Shown: positions 17,647 through 25,230, counted from the stretch's first letter. The stretch: DNA of 64,000 nt from an uncultured Oscillospiraceae bacterium (GCA_900554335.1 USGT01000006.1:1-64000), one strand, 5' to 3'. Made by a program: numbers and translations. Notes: generated by a model not told the origin, from the sequence alone.

Positions 17647-17958
17647 TTAAACCATATTAACTTTAACTTCCCATAACTTTTTATTTCCAGCGGTTAACTG
17701 TGGATGAGATAAAATTTTTTGCACTTTTGCGCTTATCTCTTTATTGCTTGCTCTAAGGGCATTCATATTTATGGTTTTATCTTTACCGACGATTCCGGCT
17801 TTTCTAAGTTCATAATATTCTTTCCAAGTTAAGTAAAGAGCATCCACTTTTGCGGGAATTTTCTCATCAGTAGTGTCTATATGAAACTTGAATCCTCCTG
17901 TTACATTTTCTACATTATTATCCGAAATTTTTTGGCTTTCTATTTTTTCATTTTCCAT
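17647..17958 (-). CDS. Double-glycine-leader small protein 1 (A type)
   Basis: 103 residues. The leader MENEKIESQKISDNNVENVT ends in GG at 21-22 and fits the class II leader pattern (hydrophobic at -12, polar at -11, hydrophobic at -7 and -4, GG at -2/-1). The remaining 81 residues include the array's core: hydrophobic strand DALYL, helix, AGIV, then INMNALR. The tail LTAGNKKLWEVKV is shared with protein 5, its closest relative. AAGGAGAG is upstream. It lies 16 bases after protein 2 in the same transcript. Few Cys residues, so disulfide or thioether modification is unlikely. Confidence 0.85.
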   Translation of the reverse strand: MENEKIESQKISDNNVENVTGGFKFHIDTTDEKIPAKVDALYLTWKEYYELRKAGIVGKDKTINMNALRASNKEISAKVQKILSHPQLTAGNKKLWEVKVNMV

Positions 17959-17974
17959 AATTTATCTCTCCTTT

Positions 17975-18283
17975 TTAAAAATAAATGTTTAATTCATGGT
18001 CTAGGTTATTATCTAAATCATTAAATTTGCTTTTTTTATTAAGTATGTCTAGTGCTTTTTTTAATTTTGATCTGCTAATATATTCAACATGTTCCCCTTG
18101 ACCTTCTAAGTGAGTAATGCAATCAGCCTTTTCAAGCATTTCATACTCTTTTTCATTTAATTTTAGACTATCGATGGTCAAAGAACCATACGGAGTGAAA
18201 GTGCCTGATGATGTGTAACCTCCCGCTGCTTTTTTTAAATTATTTTCATCGATTTTTTGGTTTTCAAGTTTTTCGTTTTTCAT
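17975..18283 (-). CDS. Double-glycine-leader small protein 2 (B type)
   Basis: 102 residues from ATG 18283, chosen because AGGAGGAATT lies just upstream and the leader MKNEKLENQKIDENNLKKAA-GG then matches its paralogues; an upstream in-frame start (18331) lies in the promoter region. The mature part has LKLNEKEYEMLEKADCI and ISRSKLKKALDILNKKSKF, like proteins 6 and 8. First gene of the 2-1 unit, behind the promoter at 18336. Confidence 0.85.
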   Translation of the reverse strand: MKNEKLENQKIDENNLKKAAGGYTSSGTFTPYGSLTIDSLKLNEKEYEMLEKADCITHLEGQGEHVEYISRSKLKKALDILNKKSKFNDLDNNLDHELNIYF

Positions 18284-18335
18284 TTTTAATTCCTCCTTTT
18301 TTATTTTTGCCGTTTTATACAAATAACACATAAAT

Positions 18336-18364
18336 ATTATATAAATAAATATGCATTAAGTCAA
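18336..18364 (-). promoter_or_regulatory. Promoter of leader-peptide unit 2-1
   Basis: Minus strand TTGACT (18364-18359), 17 bases, TATAAT (18341-18336). Three other peptide promoters share this -35/-10 pair and flanking sequence. Confidence 0.85.
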
Positions 18365-18404
18365 TAGTTGATAAAAATATTTTTATTTGAATTTTCCAAA
18401 AATT

Positions 18405-18429
18405 AAAGGACCTTTTGCAGGTCCTTTTT
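18405..18429. terminator. Terminator of leader-peptide unit 4-3
   Basis: AAAGGACC/GGTCCTTT stem with A-rich and T-rich flanks; a duplicate of the 17609 terminator. Confidence 0.88.
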
Positions 18430-18442
18430 AACTTTGAATTAT

Positions 18443-18742
18443 TTATTGAACGATCAAATCTCTATGGTACTCTTTGTCGTCTGTTTCTGTATCGCGTGGG
18501 TGGCCTTTGTCTCTAAGAAAGTTCCTGGCTAAATCGGCATATTTTGCATCAATTCCGCCGTAAGGATTGATAAACCCATTTTCTTTAAGGAGTTTTTCTT
18601 CTTCTTCGTTAACGGTTATATATCCGGTTAACATTGGGTTATCTTCAGTGCCGGTGTAGTATGTGTGCGGGGTGTATCCTCCGGCTACGTTTCCTAAATC
18701 ATTCTCTTCGATTTTTTTGTTTTCATTTTTTTCTTTTTCCAT
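18443..18742 (-). CDS. Double-glycine-leader small protein 3 (D type)
   Basis: 99 residues. Leader MEKEKNENKKIEENDLGNVA-GG. Mature part: YITVNEEEEKLLKENGFI, a short glycine-containing turn, and NFLRDKGHPRDTETDDKE. It is most like protein 9. GGGAGGAATA precedes the ATG. The last 30 bases of the gene region around 18473-18502 recur exactly at 20789-20818. Acidic overall and not glycine- or Cys-rich, unlike classical pore-forming bacteriocins. Confidence 0.83.
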   Translation of the reverse strand: MEKEKNENKKIEENDLGNVAGGYTPHTYYTGTEDNPMLTGYITVNEEEEKLLKENGFINPYGGIDAKYADLARNFLRDKGHPRDTETDDKEYHRDLIVQ

Positions 18743-18773
18743 GGTTATTCCTCCCTTTTAAATTTTGAGCAGT

Positions 18774-19076
18774 TTACTTAACTTTAATTTTATTTTTTCC
18801 TCTTTTATTGCCTGTTTCTGAATCCGGCATAAAGCCATTGCCAAAAAGTGTTACCCCTGCTATATCTAGGTCTTCTTCATCCATTTCGTATTCGCCATCT
18901 TTGACTCTTAAAATGCCTGCCTGATCGAGCGCTCCGAGCTCCTCGTCATTAACGAAAAATGTGCCTACTGATTCCGGAGGCAGTTCGCTTACGTTTACTT
19001 TGTAATCAAAGCCTCCAGCAATGTTTCCTAGGTCTTTTTCTTCGATTTTGCTTTTTTCAAGTTTTTCCTTTTCCAT
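18774..19076 (-). CDS. Double-glycine-leader small protein 4 (C type)
   Basis: 100 residues. Leader MEKEKLEKSKIEEKDLGNIA-GG. Mature part: ELPPESVGTFFVNDEELGAL, AGIL, then the basic tail KRGKNKIKVK. Closest to protein 7, which shares PPE, ETFFVND and the GKNEIKIV tail. AGGAGGAATT is upstream. First gene of unit 4-3, and its promoter spacer contains a (TA)8 tract. Confidence 0.84.
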   Translation of the reverse strand: MEKEKLEKSKIEEKDLGNIAGGFDYKVNVSELPPESVGTFFVNDEELGALDQAGILRVKDGEYEMDEEDLDIAGVTLFGNGFMPDSETGNKRGKNKIKVK

Positions 19077-19128
19077 AAGTAATTCCTCCTTCTATATTTT
19101 TACTATTTTGTGTAAATAGTATACAAAC

Positions 19129-19155
19129 ATTATATATATATATATATTAAGTCAA
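19129..19155 (-). promoter_or_regulatory. Promoter of unit 4-3, with a TA-repeat spacer
   Basis: Minus strand TTGACT (19155-19150), then an alternating TA tract, with TATAAT at 19134-19129. The spacer here is 15 bases; sibling promoters have 17. Confidence 0.65.
19131..19146. repeat. (TA)8 dinucleotide tract in a promoter spacer
   Basis: Eight uninterrupted TA units between the -35 and -10 of the unit 4-3 promoter. Slippage would change spacer length. Confidence 0.9.
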
Positions 19156-19213
19156 TGGTAAATAAAAATATTTTTCTTTAAATTTCCAAAAAACCAAAAT
19201 TACCTTTTGTAAT

Positions 19214-19537
19214 TTAAGATATTATTTTAACTTTAGTTTCATTTTTTCTTTTATTTCCGGCTGTTAATTTAACTCTTGAAGAAAATGCTTCTTCGGTGTT
19301 GTCACAATCAGAAAAAAGAATAGGAAATATATTTCTCATGTCACCTTCATTTATTGTGTTATTTTTGCTAATCAGCCCAGCATCGTTAAGAGTATTAAAT
19401 TCGTCTTTGCTTAAATAAAGAGCATCTATTTTTGCAGGAGTGGGTCCAGAAGTACTTACATGCATTCTGAGTCCGCCCGCTGCATTTTCTAGTTTGCTTT
19501 CATCTATTTTCGGGTTTTCGAGTTGATCATTTTTCAT
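19214..19537 (-). CDS. Double-glycine-leader small protein 5 (A type)
   Basis: 107 residues. Leader MKNDQLENPKIDESKLENAA-GG. Mature part: PAKIDALYLSKDEFNTLNDAGLI, NTINEGDMR and LTAGNKRKNETKVK, clearly paralogous to protein 1. AGGAGGAACTA precedes ATG. Last gene of unit 8-7-6-5. A weak hairpin (AAATTAC/GTAATTT near 19198-19216) downstream could be a decayed copy of the array terminator. Confidence 0.83.
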   Translation of the reverse strand: MKNDQLENPKIDESKLENAAGGLRMHVSTSGPTPAKIDALYLSKDEFNTLNDAGLISKNNTINEGDMRNIFPILFSDCDNTEEAFSSRVKLTAGNKRKNETKVKIIS

Positions 19538-19568
19538 AGCTAGTTCCTCCTTTTAAATTCGTGGTTTT

Positions 19569-19877
19569 TTATTTAGTGATCATCACTTCGCCTTGCCCTT
19601 GATAAATTGCTTCGCCGTCACTAGGTTCAAATTTGCTTTTTTTACCAAGTAGCTCTAATGCCCTGCTCAGTTTTCTTTTGCTAATTTTATTTCCTCCTTT
19701 TTTAATACAGCCGGCTTTTTCTAGCATAAGACGTTCGTCTTCATTCAAAATTAATTTGTCGAAAGAAAGCGGGCTAGTGTAAAAAAGATTTTCATTAGTT
19801 CCTATGGAATATCCTCCTGCTGCGTTTTTCATTTCATTTTCATCGATTTTTTGTTTCTCGAGTTTTTCCTTTTCCAT
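19569..19877 (-). CDS. Double-glycine-leader small protein 6 (B type)
   Basis: 102 residues. Leader MEKEKLEKQKIDENEMKNAA-GG. Mature part: DKLILNEDERLMLEKAGCI, ISKRKLSRALELLGKKSKF, closest to proteins 2 and 8. AAAGGAGACGAT is upstream. The start-proximal sequence is nearly identical to protein 7, evidence of recent duplication or gene conversion of the leader region. Confidence 0.84.
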   Translation of the reverse strand: MEKEKLEKQKIDENEMKNAAGGYSIGTNENLFYTSPLSFDKLILNEDERLMLEKAGCIKKGGNKISKRKLSRALELLGKKSKFEPSDGEAIYQGQGEVMITK

Positions 19878-19918
19878 AGATATCGTCTCCTTTTTTGAAT
19901 TTTTGTTATTTTCTAGTC

Positions 19919-20218
19919 TTATACTATCTTGATTTCATTTTTCCCTTCTTCTGCAAATCTCTTGTCACCGAATATTTTAGCAAGTGAAAATCCAATCTTT
20001 AGTGAGTAATAGTTTTCTTTGCTCATACTCCCATCTGAATTTAGATAACCTCCTTTTTGGATCAGTTTTAGCTCATAGTCATTAACAAAGAAAGTTTCTA
20101 TTAACTCCGGAGGACCGTCATCGACTTTAGCATAATTAGCTTTAATACTATAGCCTCCTGCTACGTTCTCCATTTTTTCTTCGTTAATTTTTTGTTTCTC
20201 GAGTTTTTCCTTTTCCAT
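19919..20218 (-). CDS. Double-glycine-leader small protein 7 (C type)
   Basis: 99 residues. Leader MEKEKLEKQKINEEKMENVA-GG. Mature part: PPELIETFFVNDYELKLI, GGYL, then a basic tail ending GKNEIKIV, like protein 4. AAAGGAGACGAT and the bases around it match the site of protein 6. Third family type inside unit 8-7-6-5. Confidence 0.84.
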   Translation of the reverse strand: MEKEKLEKQKINEEKMENVAGGYSIKANYAKVDDGPPELIETFFVNDYELKLIQKGGYLNSDGSMSKENYYSLKIGFSLAKIFGDKRFAEEGKNEIKIV

Positions 20219-20268
20219 AGATATCGTCTCCTTTTTTTGAATTTTTGTTATTTTCTAGTCTTATACTA

Positions 20269-20583
20269 TTATTTAATAGAGATTGATTTACAACCAAAAC
20301 CAAGGGGAACAATATCATCATTTATGTCGTCTGCGTTAATTTTCCCTTCTTTGCCGAGTAGTTTTAGTGCTTTTTCAAATTTTGATTTACTAATGTATTC
20401 CTCTTGAGAATCTTCAAGATGTTCAATATAACCAGCTTTTTTGAGAATATCTTGTTCTTCTTCATTTAATACTATGCTATTAATTCCTCCTATAATAGGG
20501 AAGCCTTCCAGCTCATAGCCTCCTGCTACGTTCTCCATTTTTTCTTCGTTAATTTTTTGGCTTTCAAGTTTTTCCTTTTCCAT
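20269..20583 (-). CDS. Double-glycine-leader small protein 8 (B type)
   Basis: 104 residues from ATG 20583, which has AGGAGGAATTA upstream; an in-frame start at 20649 lies in the promoter and is rejected. Leader MEKEKLESQKINEEKMENVA-GG. Mature part: IVLNEEEQDILKKAGYI, YISKSKFEKALKLLGKEGK, like proteins 2 and 6. First gene of the four-gene unit. Confidence 0.85.
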   Translation of the reverse strand: MEKEKLESQKINEEKMENVAGGYELEGFPIIGGINSIVLNEEEQDILKKAGYIEHLEDSQEEYISKSKFEKALKLLGKEGKINADDINDDIVPLGFGCKSISIK

Positions 20584-20632
20584 AAGTAATTCCTCCTTTT
20601 GTTTTACTATTTTATGCAAACAGCATATAAAT

Positions 20633-20661
20633 ATTATATAAACAAGCAAATACTAAGTCAA
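20633..20661 (-). promoter_or_regulatory. Promoter of leader-peptide unit 8-7-6-5
   Basis: Minus strand TTGACT (20661-20656), 17 bases, TATAAT (20638-20633). Downstream leader contains CTGTTTGCATAAAATAG. Confidence 0.86.
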
Positions 20662-20719
20662 TAGTAAATAAAAATATTTTTAGTTCTACCAATTTTTTTA
20701 TTAAAATTTTCAAAAAATT

Positions 20720-20745
20720 AAAGGACCTATGAAAGGTCCTTTTTA
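20720..20745. terminator. Terminator of leader-peptide unit 10-9
   Basis: AAAGGACC, loop TATGAAA, GGTCCTTT, with A-rich and T-rich flanks. Confidence 0.88.
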
Positions 20746-20746
20746 G

Positions 20747-20820
20747 CTTTGAATTATCTACTCAACAGTCTCAAATTTTAATTGCCTTTTTGTCGTCTGT
20801 TTCTGTATCGCGTGGGTGTT
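20747..20820 (-). pseudogene. 3'-end remnant of a D-type leader-peptide gene
   Basis: Bases 20789-20818 are identical to 18473-18502, the 3' part of protein 3, and the neighbouring terminator and CTTTGAATTAT stretch are shared as well. No leader or start remains, so this is the tail of a lost duplicate. Confidence 0.75.
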
Positions 20821-20858
20821 TTTTCATTAATAAAAATCAAATAAAAAATTAGGCAAAA

Positions 20859-21143
20859 TCATTTTAAAACGTCAATATCGATTATGGTTTGGTCGCCTTT
20901 TGAAACATGAGTTACGCCTCTGAAACCACGTGATTTTAAATATTCCTGTGCTTTCTGAAAATTTTCCGGTTTTATTGACGGGTTAGAATCGTCGCCAATT
21001 AAGAATCCTCCTTCTCGAAGCGCGTCACGTTCGCTTTGTGTTACGCACAGTGCTTTTCCGGTGAATTTCGTCTCTTTTAAAAATGTTTCGTATCCTCCTG
21101 CGGTTTTTTCTAGGTTTTTTTCACTGATTTTTTCTTTTTCCAT
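20859..21143 (-). CDS. Double-glycine-leader small protein 9 (D type)
   Basis: 94 residues. Short leader MEKEKISEKNLEKTA-GG (GG at 16-17). Mature part: LCVTQSERDALREGGFL, SIKPENFQKAQEYLKSRGF, then a strand-rich end TIIDIDVLK. It is related to protein 3 in its helix-plus-turn core. AAAGGAGGAAAT is upstream. Probably cotranscribed from the promoter before protein 10. Confidence 0.82.
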   Translation of the reverse strand: MEKEKISEKNLEKTAGGYETFLKETKFTGKALCVTQSERDALREGGFLIGDDSNPSIKPENFQKAQEYLKSRGFRGVTHVSKGDQTIIDIDVLK

Positions 21144-21231
21144 GATTAATTTCCTCCTTTAGTTTTGAGTAAATGCACACGAAAATAGTATGCACACATT
21201 TATGAAAAAAAATTATGAGGTCTCGATTTTT

Positions 21232-21441
21232 TTAATTAACGCACTTAATGTTAAGAATGTCAGAATATCCGCTGGCCTTAAGGAACGATTGTATATCTGG
21301 AATGTCATCTTCACTAATTTTCCCTGATTTTACATATCCGGCTCTGTCAACAGCCTCAAATTGATCTGGAGTTAACATCAGAACATATAATCCGCCTGCA
21401 ACTTCGTCCAAGTCGCTTTCTAAAAGAACTTCTTTTTCCAT
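21232..21441 (-). CDS. Double-glycine-leader small protein 10 (shortest member)
   Basis: 69 residues. Leader MEKEVLLESDLDEVA-GG. The mature 52 residues are essentially the array's minimal core: LMLTPDQFEAVDRAGYVKSG, KISEDDIPDIQSFLKASGYSD. It shows which part of the longer paralogues is the conserved domain. GGGAGGGATA precedes the ATG. First gene after the promoter at 21496. Confidence 0.82.
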   Translation of the reverse strand: MEKEVLLESDLDEVAGGLYVLMLTPDQFEAVDRAGYVKSGKISEDDIPDIQSFLKASGYSDILNIKCVN

Positions 21442-21495
21442 TTTTTATCCCTCCCATTTTCAATCTTACCATTTTTATATAAATGGCATAAAATT

Positions 21496-21524
21496 ATTAT
21501 ACATATCTGCGTTTTTAAAGTCAA
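21496..21524 (-). promoter_or_regulatory. Promoter of leader-peptide unit 10-9
   Basis: Minus strand TTGACT (21524-21519), 17 bases, TATAAT (21501-21496). The 5' leader holds a CCATTT/AAATGG hairpin. Confidence 0.85.
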
Positions 21525-21548
21525 TAGCATATAAAAATTCCTCTCGTT

Positions 21549-22349
21549 TTAGTTACGAGAGGTTCTGTATTTCAGTTTTAATATTATTAATGAAATAGCT
21601 GCAGCTGCAACCGCTAAAATTTGCGAAACTCTAAGGCTTGTGCCGGGAATGATCAAGCTGTCTGTGCGAAGAGATTCAATAATCGCGCGAATTATGCCGT
21701 AATAAGCAGTGTAAATAAAAAATATCTTCCCGGGTTTGCGGGCTTTCTTTTTTAAAGTGTAAAAATGAAGAACCAAAAAACAAATCAAGCAGCAAATTGA
21801 TTCATACAAAAAGCACGGGTGAACGGTTTTACCGTATGTATTTTCGCTCATCATTCCCCAAGGAAGGGTCGTAACTCCGCCAAAAGCCTCCTGATTCACA
21901 AAATTGCCCCATCTGCCAATGCACTGGCCTATCAAAAGCCCAAGGGACATAAGGTCAAGCGTTGCAAAAAAGTTTTTCTTGTTAATTTTGCAGTAAACTA
22001 AAGTTGCCAAAAACCCTCCGATTATAGCGCCGTAAATCGCTATTCCGCCTTCGTTTATCAAAAGAATTTTCGAAGGGTTTCTTGCGTAAAAATCGCCTGG
22101 GTAAAAAACAACATAATATATCCTTGCGCAAATTATTGCCACAGCTGAAGAAAAAAGAGCCAAATTTTCAACGTCGTTCTTTTTAAGCCCGAAACTTTGG
22201 CATCTTTTAACAATGTAAAGCAAGGCAAGCAAAAACCCAAAAGCAATTATTACACCATACCACTTGACCGTAATCCCTGCAAAACTAAAAAGAGTCGGGT
22301 TTATTTTGAGGTTTATTCCGAGTTTTGGAAATGAAACGTGGTAAATCAT
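21549..22349 (-). CDS. lgt: Prolipoprotein diacylglyceryl transferase
   Basis: 266-residue integral membrane enzyme that attaches diacylglycerol to the lipobox Cys of prolipoproteins. About seven membrane helices. It shows WYGVIIAFGFLLA, EGGIAIYGAIIGG and the phosphatidylglycerol-binding signature GQCIGRWGNFVNQEAFGG. It overlaps the M16 peptidase gene by 4 bases at its start and is the last gene of a minus-strand operon. Confidence 0.96.
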   Translation of the reverse strand: MIYHVSFPKLGINLKINPTLFSFAGITVKWYGVIIAFGFLLALLYIVKRCQSFGLKKNDVENLALFSSAVAIICARIYYVVFYPGDFYARNPSKILLINEGGIAIYGAIIGGFLATLVYCKINKKNFFATLDLMSLGLLIGQCIGRWGNFVNQEAFGGVTTLPWGMMSENTYGKTVHPCFLYESICCLICFLVLHFYTLKKKARKPGKIFFIYTAYYGIIRAIIESLRTDSLIIPGTSLRVSQILAVAAAAISLIILKLKYRTSRN

Positions 22350-23626
22350 CTGCGTTTTGGCACGGCAACTGAAAGCGCAGAACTGTCTTCTTTGAAATGA
22401 GCCGCAATTCTTTCGTTTAATTCTTCTAAAGTTGCATTTTCGAGTTCTTTCATATATCCAAAAAAGTCTTTGCCCGACAAAACAAACCCCAAAAGAACGT
22501 TGGCTGTGCTGGAAACACTGTTGTAAACACTCATGCTTTTGCCGTAAACCGCTTTCTTGATTCTTTCGAAATCTTCCTTTTTAATTCCCGAAGAAAGAAG
22601 TTTTGCTGTGTGCTTTTTAATAACCTCGGCTGCTTTTTCAGGGTTTTGCGATTCGCCTGAAAACACCACCGCAGAATAACCCGGGCCTTCAAGGTGCTCG
22701 CCTGTGAACGAAGCAATGTTAATAAGCCCGCTTTCCAAAAGTTCGTTATACATTTCGCTCGAAGGTGAAGTAAGATAGCTTAAAATCAAATCGGTGTAAA
22801 CCGAATCTTTCGTGGAAATATTTGAAGAAATATTTTCTTTAAAGCCAAGGCAAAACATCGAAGAATTAATGTCGAATTCCTCGCTAACGAATTTTTTGCA
22901 AACGGTTTTAGGCTCTTGCGGGAAGTATCTGTCAATTTCAATCGGTGGGGAATACTGAATTTTTTTGTCAATCACCGTGAGAACTTCATCGGGGTCGAGG
23001 TCACCCACTATGCATAGCGCCATATTATGAAGATTATAAAAAGCTTTGTAGCAATCATAAAGAATTTCCGGCGTGATTTTCGCTATTGATTCAACTGAAC
23101 CTGCAATGTCAATTTTAACAGGGTGATTATGGTAAAGCGCGCCCAAAAGATTGATGTAAACTTTCCACTCTGGGCTGTCTTGATACATTTTAATTTCCTG
23201 GGCGATTATTCCTCTTTCTTTTTCAACGTTTTCTTCGGTGAAATAAGGCGCCTGAACAAAATCAAGCAAAATTTCAAGCGATTGATTAAAATTATCGGTG
23301 CAGGAAAATAAATAGGCGGTCTTTTCGAAAGAAGTGTAAGCGTTTGCTGATGCCCCGGTTTTGGCGAAAAGCTCAAAAGCGTCGCCGTTTTCGCTTGCAA
23401 AGAGTTTGTGCTCAAGGTAGTGCGCTATTCCATCGGGGACGACCGTGAAATTTTCTTCGTTTTTGAGTTTAAAAGTGTTGTTAACCGAGCCGAAATTAGT
23501 GCCTAAAATTGCATATTTTGAGCTGTAGCCTTTTTTGGGGTAAATATAAATGTCAAGCCCTGAAGGGTGCTTCGTGAAAAAATATTCTTCGCCAATTGCT
23601 TCATAAGATATCTTTTTGGTTTTCAT
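22346..23626 (-). CDS. M16 family zinc metallopeptidase, catalytic subunit (YmfH type)
   Basis: 426 residues. The inverted zinc motif HYLEH (in GIAHYLEHKLF, near residue 68) and the downstream glutamates (EKERGIIAQEI) mark an active pitrilysin-family peptidase. A partner-binding C-terminal half is present. It follows the inactive subunit by 2 bases, the typical YmfF/YmfH pair of Firmicutes. The substrate is unknown; peptide turnover or processing is likely. Confidence 0.9.
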   Translation of the reverse strand: MKTKKISYEAIGEEYFFTKHPSGLDIYIYPKKGYSSKYAILGTNFGSVNNTFKLKNEENFTVVPDGIAHYLEHKLFASENGDAFELFAKTGASANAYTSFEKTAYLFSCTDNFNQSLEILLDFVQAPYFTEENVEKERGIIAQEIKMYQDSPEWKVYINLLGALYHNHPVKIDIAGSVESIAKITPEILYDCYKAFYNLHNMALCIVGDLDPDEVLTVIDKKIQYSPPIEIDRYFPQEPKTVCKKFVSEEFDINSSMFCLGFKENISSNISTKDSVYTDLILSYLTSPSSEMYNELLESGLINIASFTGEHLEGPGYSAVVFSGESQNPEKAAEVIKKHTAKLLSSGIKKEDFERIKKAVYGKSMSVYNSVSSTANVLLGFVLSGKDFFGYMKELENATLEELNERIAAHFKEDSSALSVAVPKRR

Positions 23627-23628
23627 TT

Positions 23629-24912
23629 TTACTTATCCTCCTTGTCGTTTCTGCAAAGGGTGTAAACCGTGTCAAGGGTTATTTTGTTTGCAACTTCAAT
23701 AACTTTTTCGCGTTTAACTTCGCTTATTTCTTTTATTAATTCTTCAGGTGATTTCATCTCGCCGAGGAAGCTTTGGGAAATATACCATGAAGTCAGGGAA
23801 GAAAGGCTATCGCTGATGCTTTCCATGTTTTGCGAAAGATACATTTTGGTTTCAGCAAGGTCGCTTTCTGCAAAATTGCCCACTTTAACTTCTTTGAGCT
23901 GGTTTATTATTTCTTTTTTCGCTTCTTTGAGCTTTTCTTTTTCCACGCCGCTTGAAATGAAAATAACGCCTTTTGCTTTGTTATATCTTGATGAGCAATA
24001 ATAGCAAAGGCTCAGTTTTTCGCGCACGTTAAGGAAGAGTTTTGACTGAGCAGTTCCGCCGAAAAGCGCATTCATAACCATCATTGCGGGTGTGTCTTTA
24101 TCCGGGTAGGCGGTTCCTGCGCAAAGGCCCATAACGAGTTTACACTGCGAAACATCCATGTTTTCGGTCACTTCTTTTATTTCTTCGGCTTTTTCTTTCA
24201 CTTTGGTTTTAAGCATTTCTTGCGGCTGCCTGCTTATTTTCGCAAAGCGGTTTTTGAACTCTGAAATAATCGCTTCGTAGCTTGCTTTTCCGATTACCGT
24301 GATTTCAATGTACGCGGATTTTAAAAGGTCTTCCCAAGCTTTTGTAACTTGTTCTGAGCTCAAGTTTTTTGCTTCTTCTATGGTTCCTAAAATGTTTATC
24401 CCGAATTTGTCGTTTTCGAACATTATTTCTTCGCAGCGCCTGGAAGCATAGGCTTTTTTGTCGTTCATTTCCGAGAGGATATCTTCGATTAACTGCCTTT
24501 TTTCAAGTTCCAAGTTTTCTTCTTTGAATTTCCCGTTTTCTAAATTTGGCTCAAAAATCATTTCGCAAAGAAGATTTGTTAAATCAGCGGTATTGTTTGG
24601 GTTTTCATAGGCAAATTTCCCGCTAAGAGCCTCAGCGCAAAGGTTTATTACTTGGCAATCACCGAGTTTTGAAAGCGAAGAGTTAACCGAAGCGCCGTAA
24701 AGGCTTTCGAGCTTAATGCTAATGTCTTTTAAATTTGGGTATTTTTTGCAGCTGTGTGAAAGAAGGTTCGGCAGCAAAGCGTTTTTTGAAACTTCGCTTT
24801 TTGAAAGCGGGGTAAACATCGAAAAGGAAACTACAGTTGTTTTGAATTTTTCTTCGGGAATATAAGTGAAGTTAATACCTTCTGAAATTTTTTCTCTTAA
24901 TATGTTATTCAT
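23629..24912 (-). CDS. M16 family peptidase-like partner (YmfF type)
   Basis: 427 residues with the M16 fold but with the HxxEH motif replaced (LPNLLSHSCKKYP), so it should be the non-catalytic half of a heterodimer with the downstream HYLEH subunit. It retains the R/Y pair region near the end (SLCYYCSSRYNKAKGV). First gene of the operon with ymfH-type and lgt. Confidence 0.88.
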   Translation of the reverse strand: MNNILREKISEGINFTYIPEEKFKTTVVSFSMFTPLSKSEVSKNALLPNLLSHSCKKYPNLKDISIKLESLYGASVNSSLSKLGDCQVINLCAEALSGKFAYENPNNTADLTNLLCEMIFEPNLENGKFKEENLELEKRQLIEDILSEMNDKKAYASRRCEEIMFENDKFGINILGTIEEAKNLSSEQVTKAWEDLLKSAYIEITVIGKASYEAIISEFKNRFAKISRQPQEMLKTKVKEKAEEIKEVTENMDVSQCKLVMGLCAGTAYPDKDTPAMMVMNALFGGTAQSKLFLNVREKLSLCYYCSSRYNKAKGVIFISSGVEKEKLKEAKKEIINQLKEVKVGNFAESDLAETKMYLSQNMESISDSLSSLTSWYISQSFLGEMKSPEELIKEISEVKREKVIEVANKITLDTVYTLCRNDKEDK

Positions 24913-24939
24913 CAGCTTTCATCTCCGTATATATTATTG

Positions 24940-25230
24940 TTATCTGTTTTTTCTTCTTTTGGGCAAAAACGTGAAAATCATTCCTGCGGCGGAAATTGAA
25001 ATAAGCGCTATCCCGCCGTAAAGAAGCACCGAACCATCGTAAATAAGGTCGCTTATTTTTTCGTCAGATTTAATAAAGCCGAAGCCTTCGTCTTTTTCTT
25101 TTGTTTCAGTTTCAGTTTCAGTTTGCTGGGAATTCTTTGCGTGGCAAAGGTTATTTAAAAAATTCGCCCCTGCGCAAATGATTGCCGTGCAGATCAAAGC
25201 AGATAAAGTTTTTTTGAAAATTTTTTTCAT
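24940..25230 (-). CDS. Small exported membrane protein (96 aa)
   Basis: Signal peptide MKKIFKKTLSALICTAII ending near CHA, a Thr/Glu repeat stretch (QTETETETKEKDEG), one membrane helix (VLLYGGIALISISAAGMIF) and a basic tail PKRRKNR. GAGG is upstream. The topology is that of a small cell-surface anchor protein. The tail resembles that of the 41194 surface protein. Function unknown. It lies upstream of the M16/lgt operon on the same strand. Confidence 0.72.
   Translation of the reverse strand: MKKIFKKTLSALICTAIICAGANFLNNLCHAKNSQQTETETETKEKDEGFGFIKSDEKISDLIYDGSVLLYGGIALISISAAGMIFTFLPKRRKNR

Noticed and set aside
17647..21441. Classical class IIb bacteriocin cluster
   Set aside because: Mature parts are charged, without GxxxG motifs or high glycine content, and no immunity or C39 exporter gene lies next to them.
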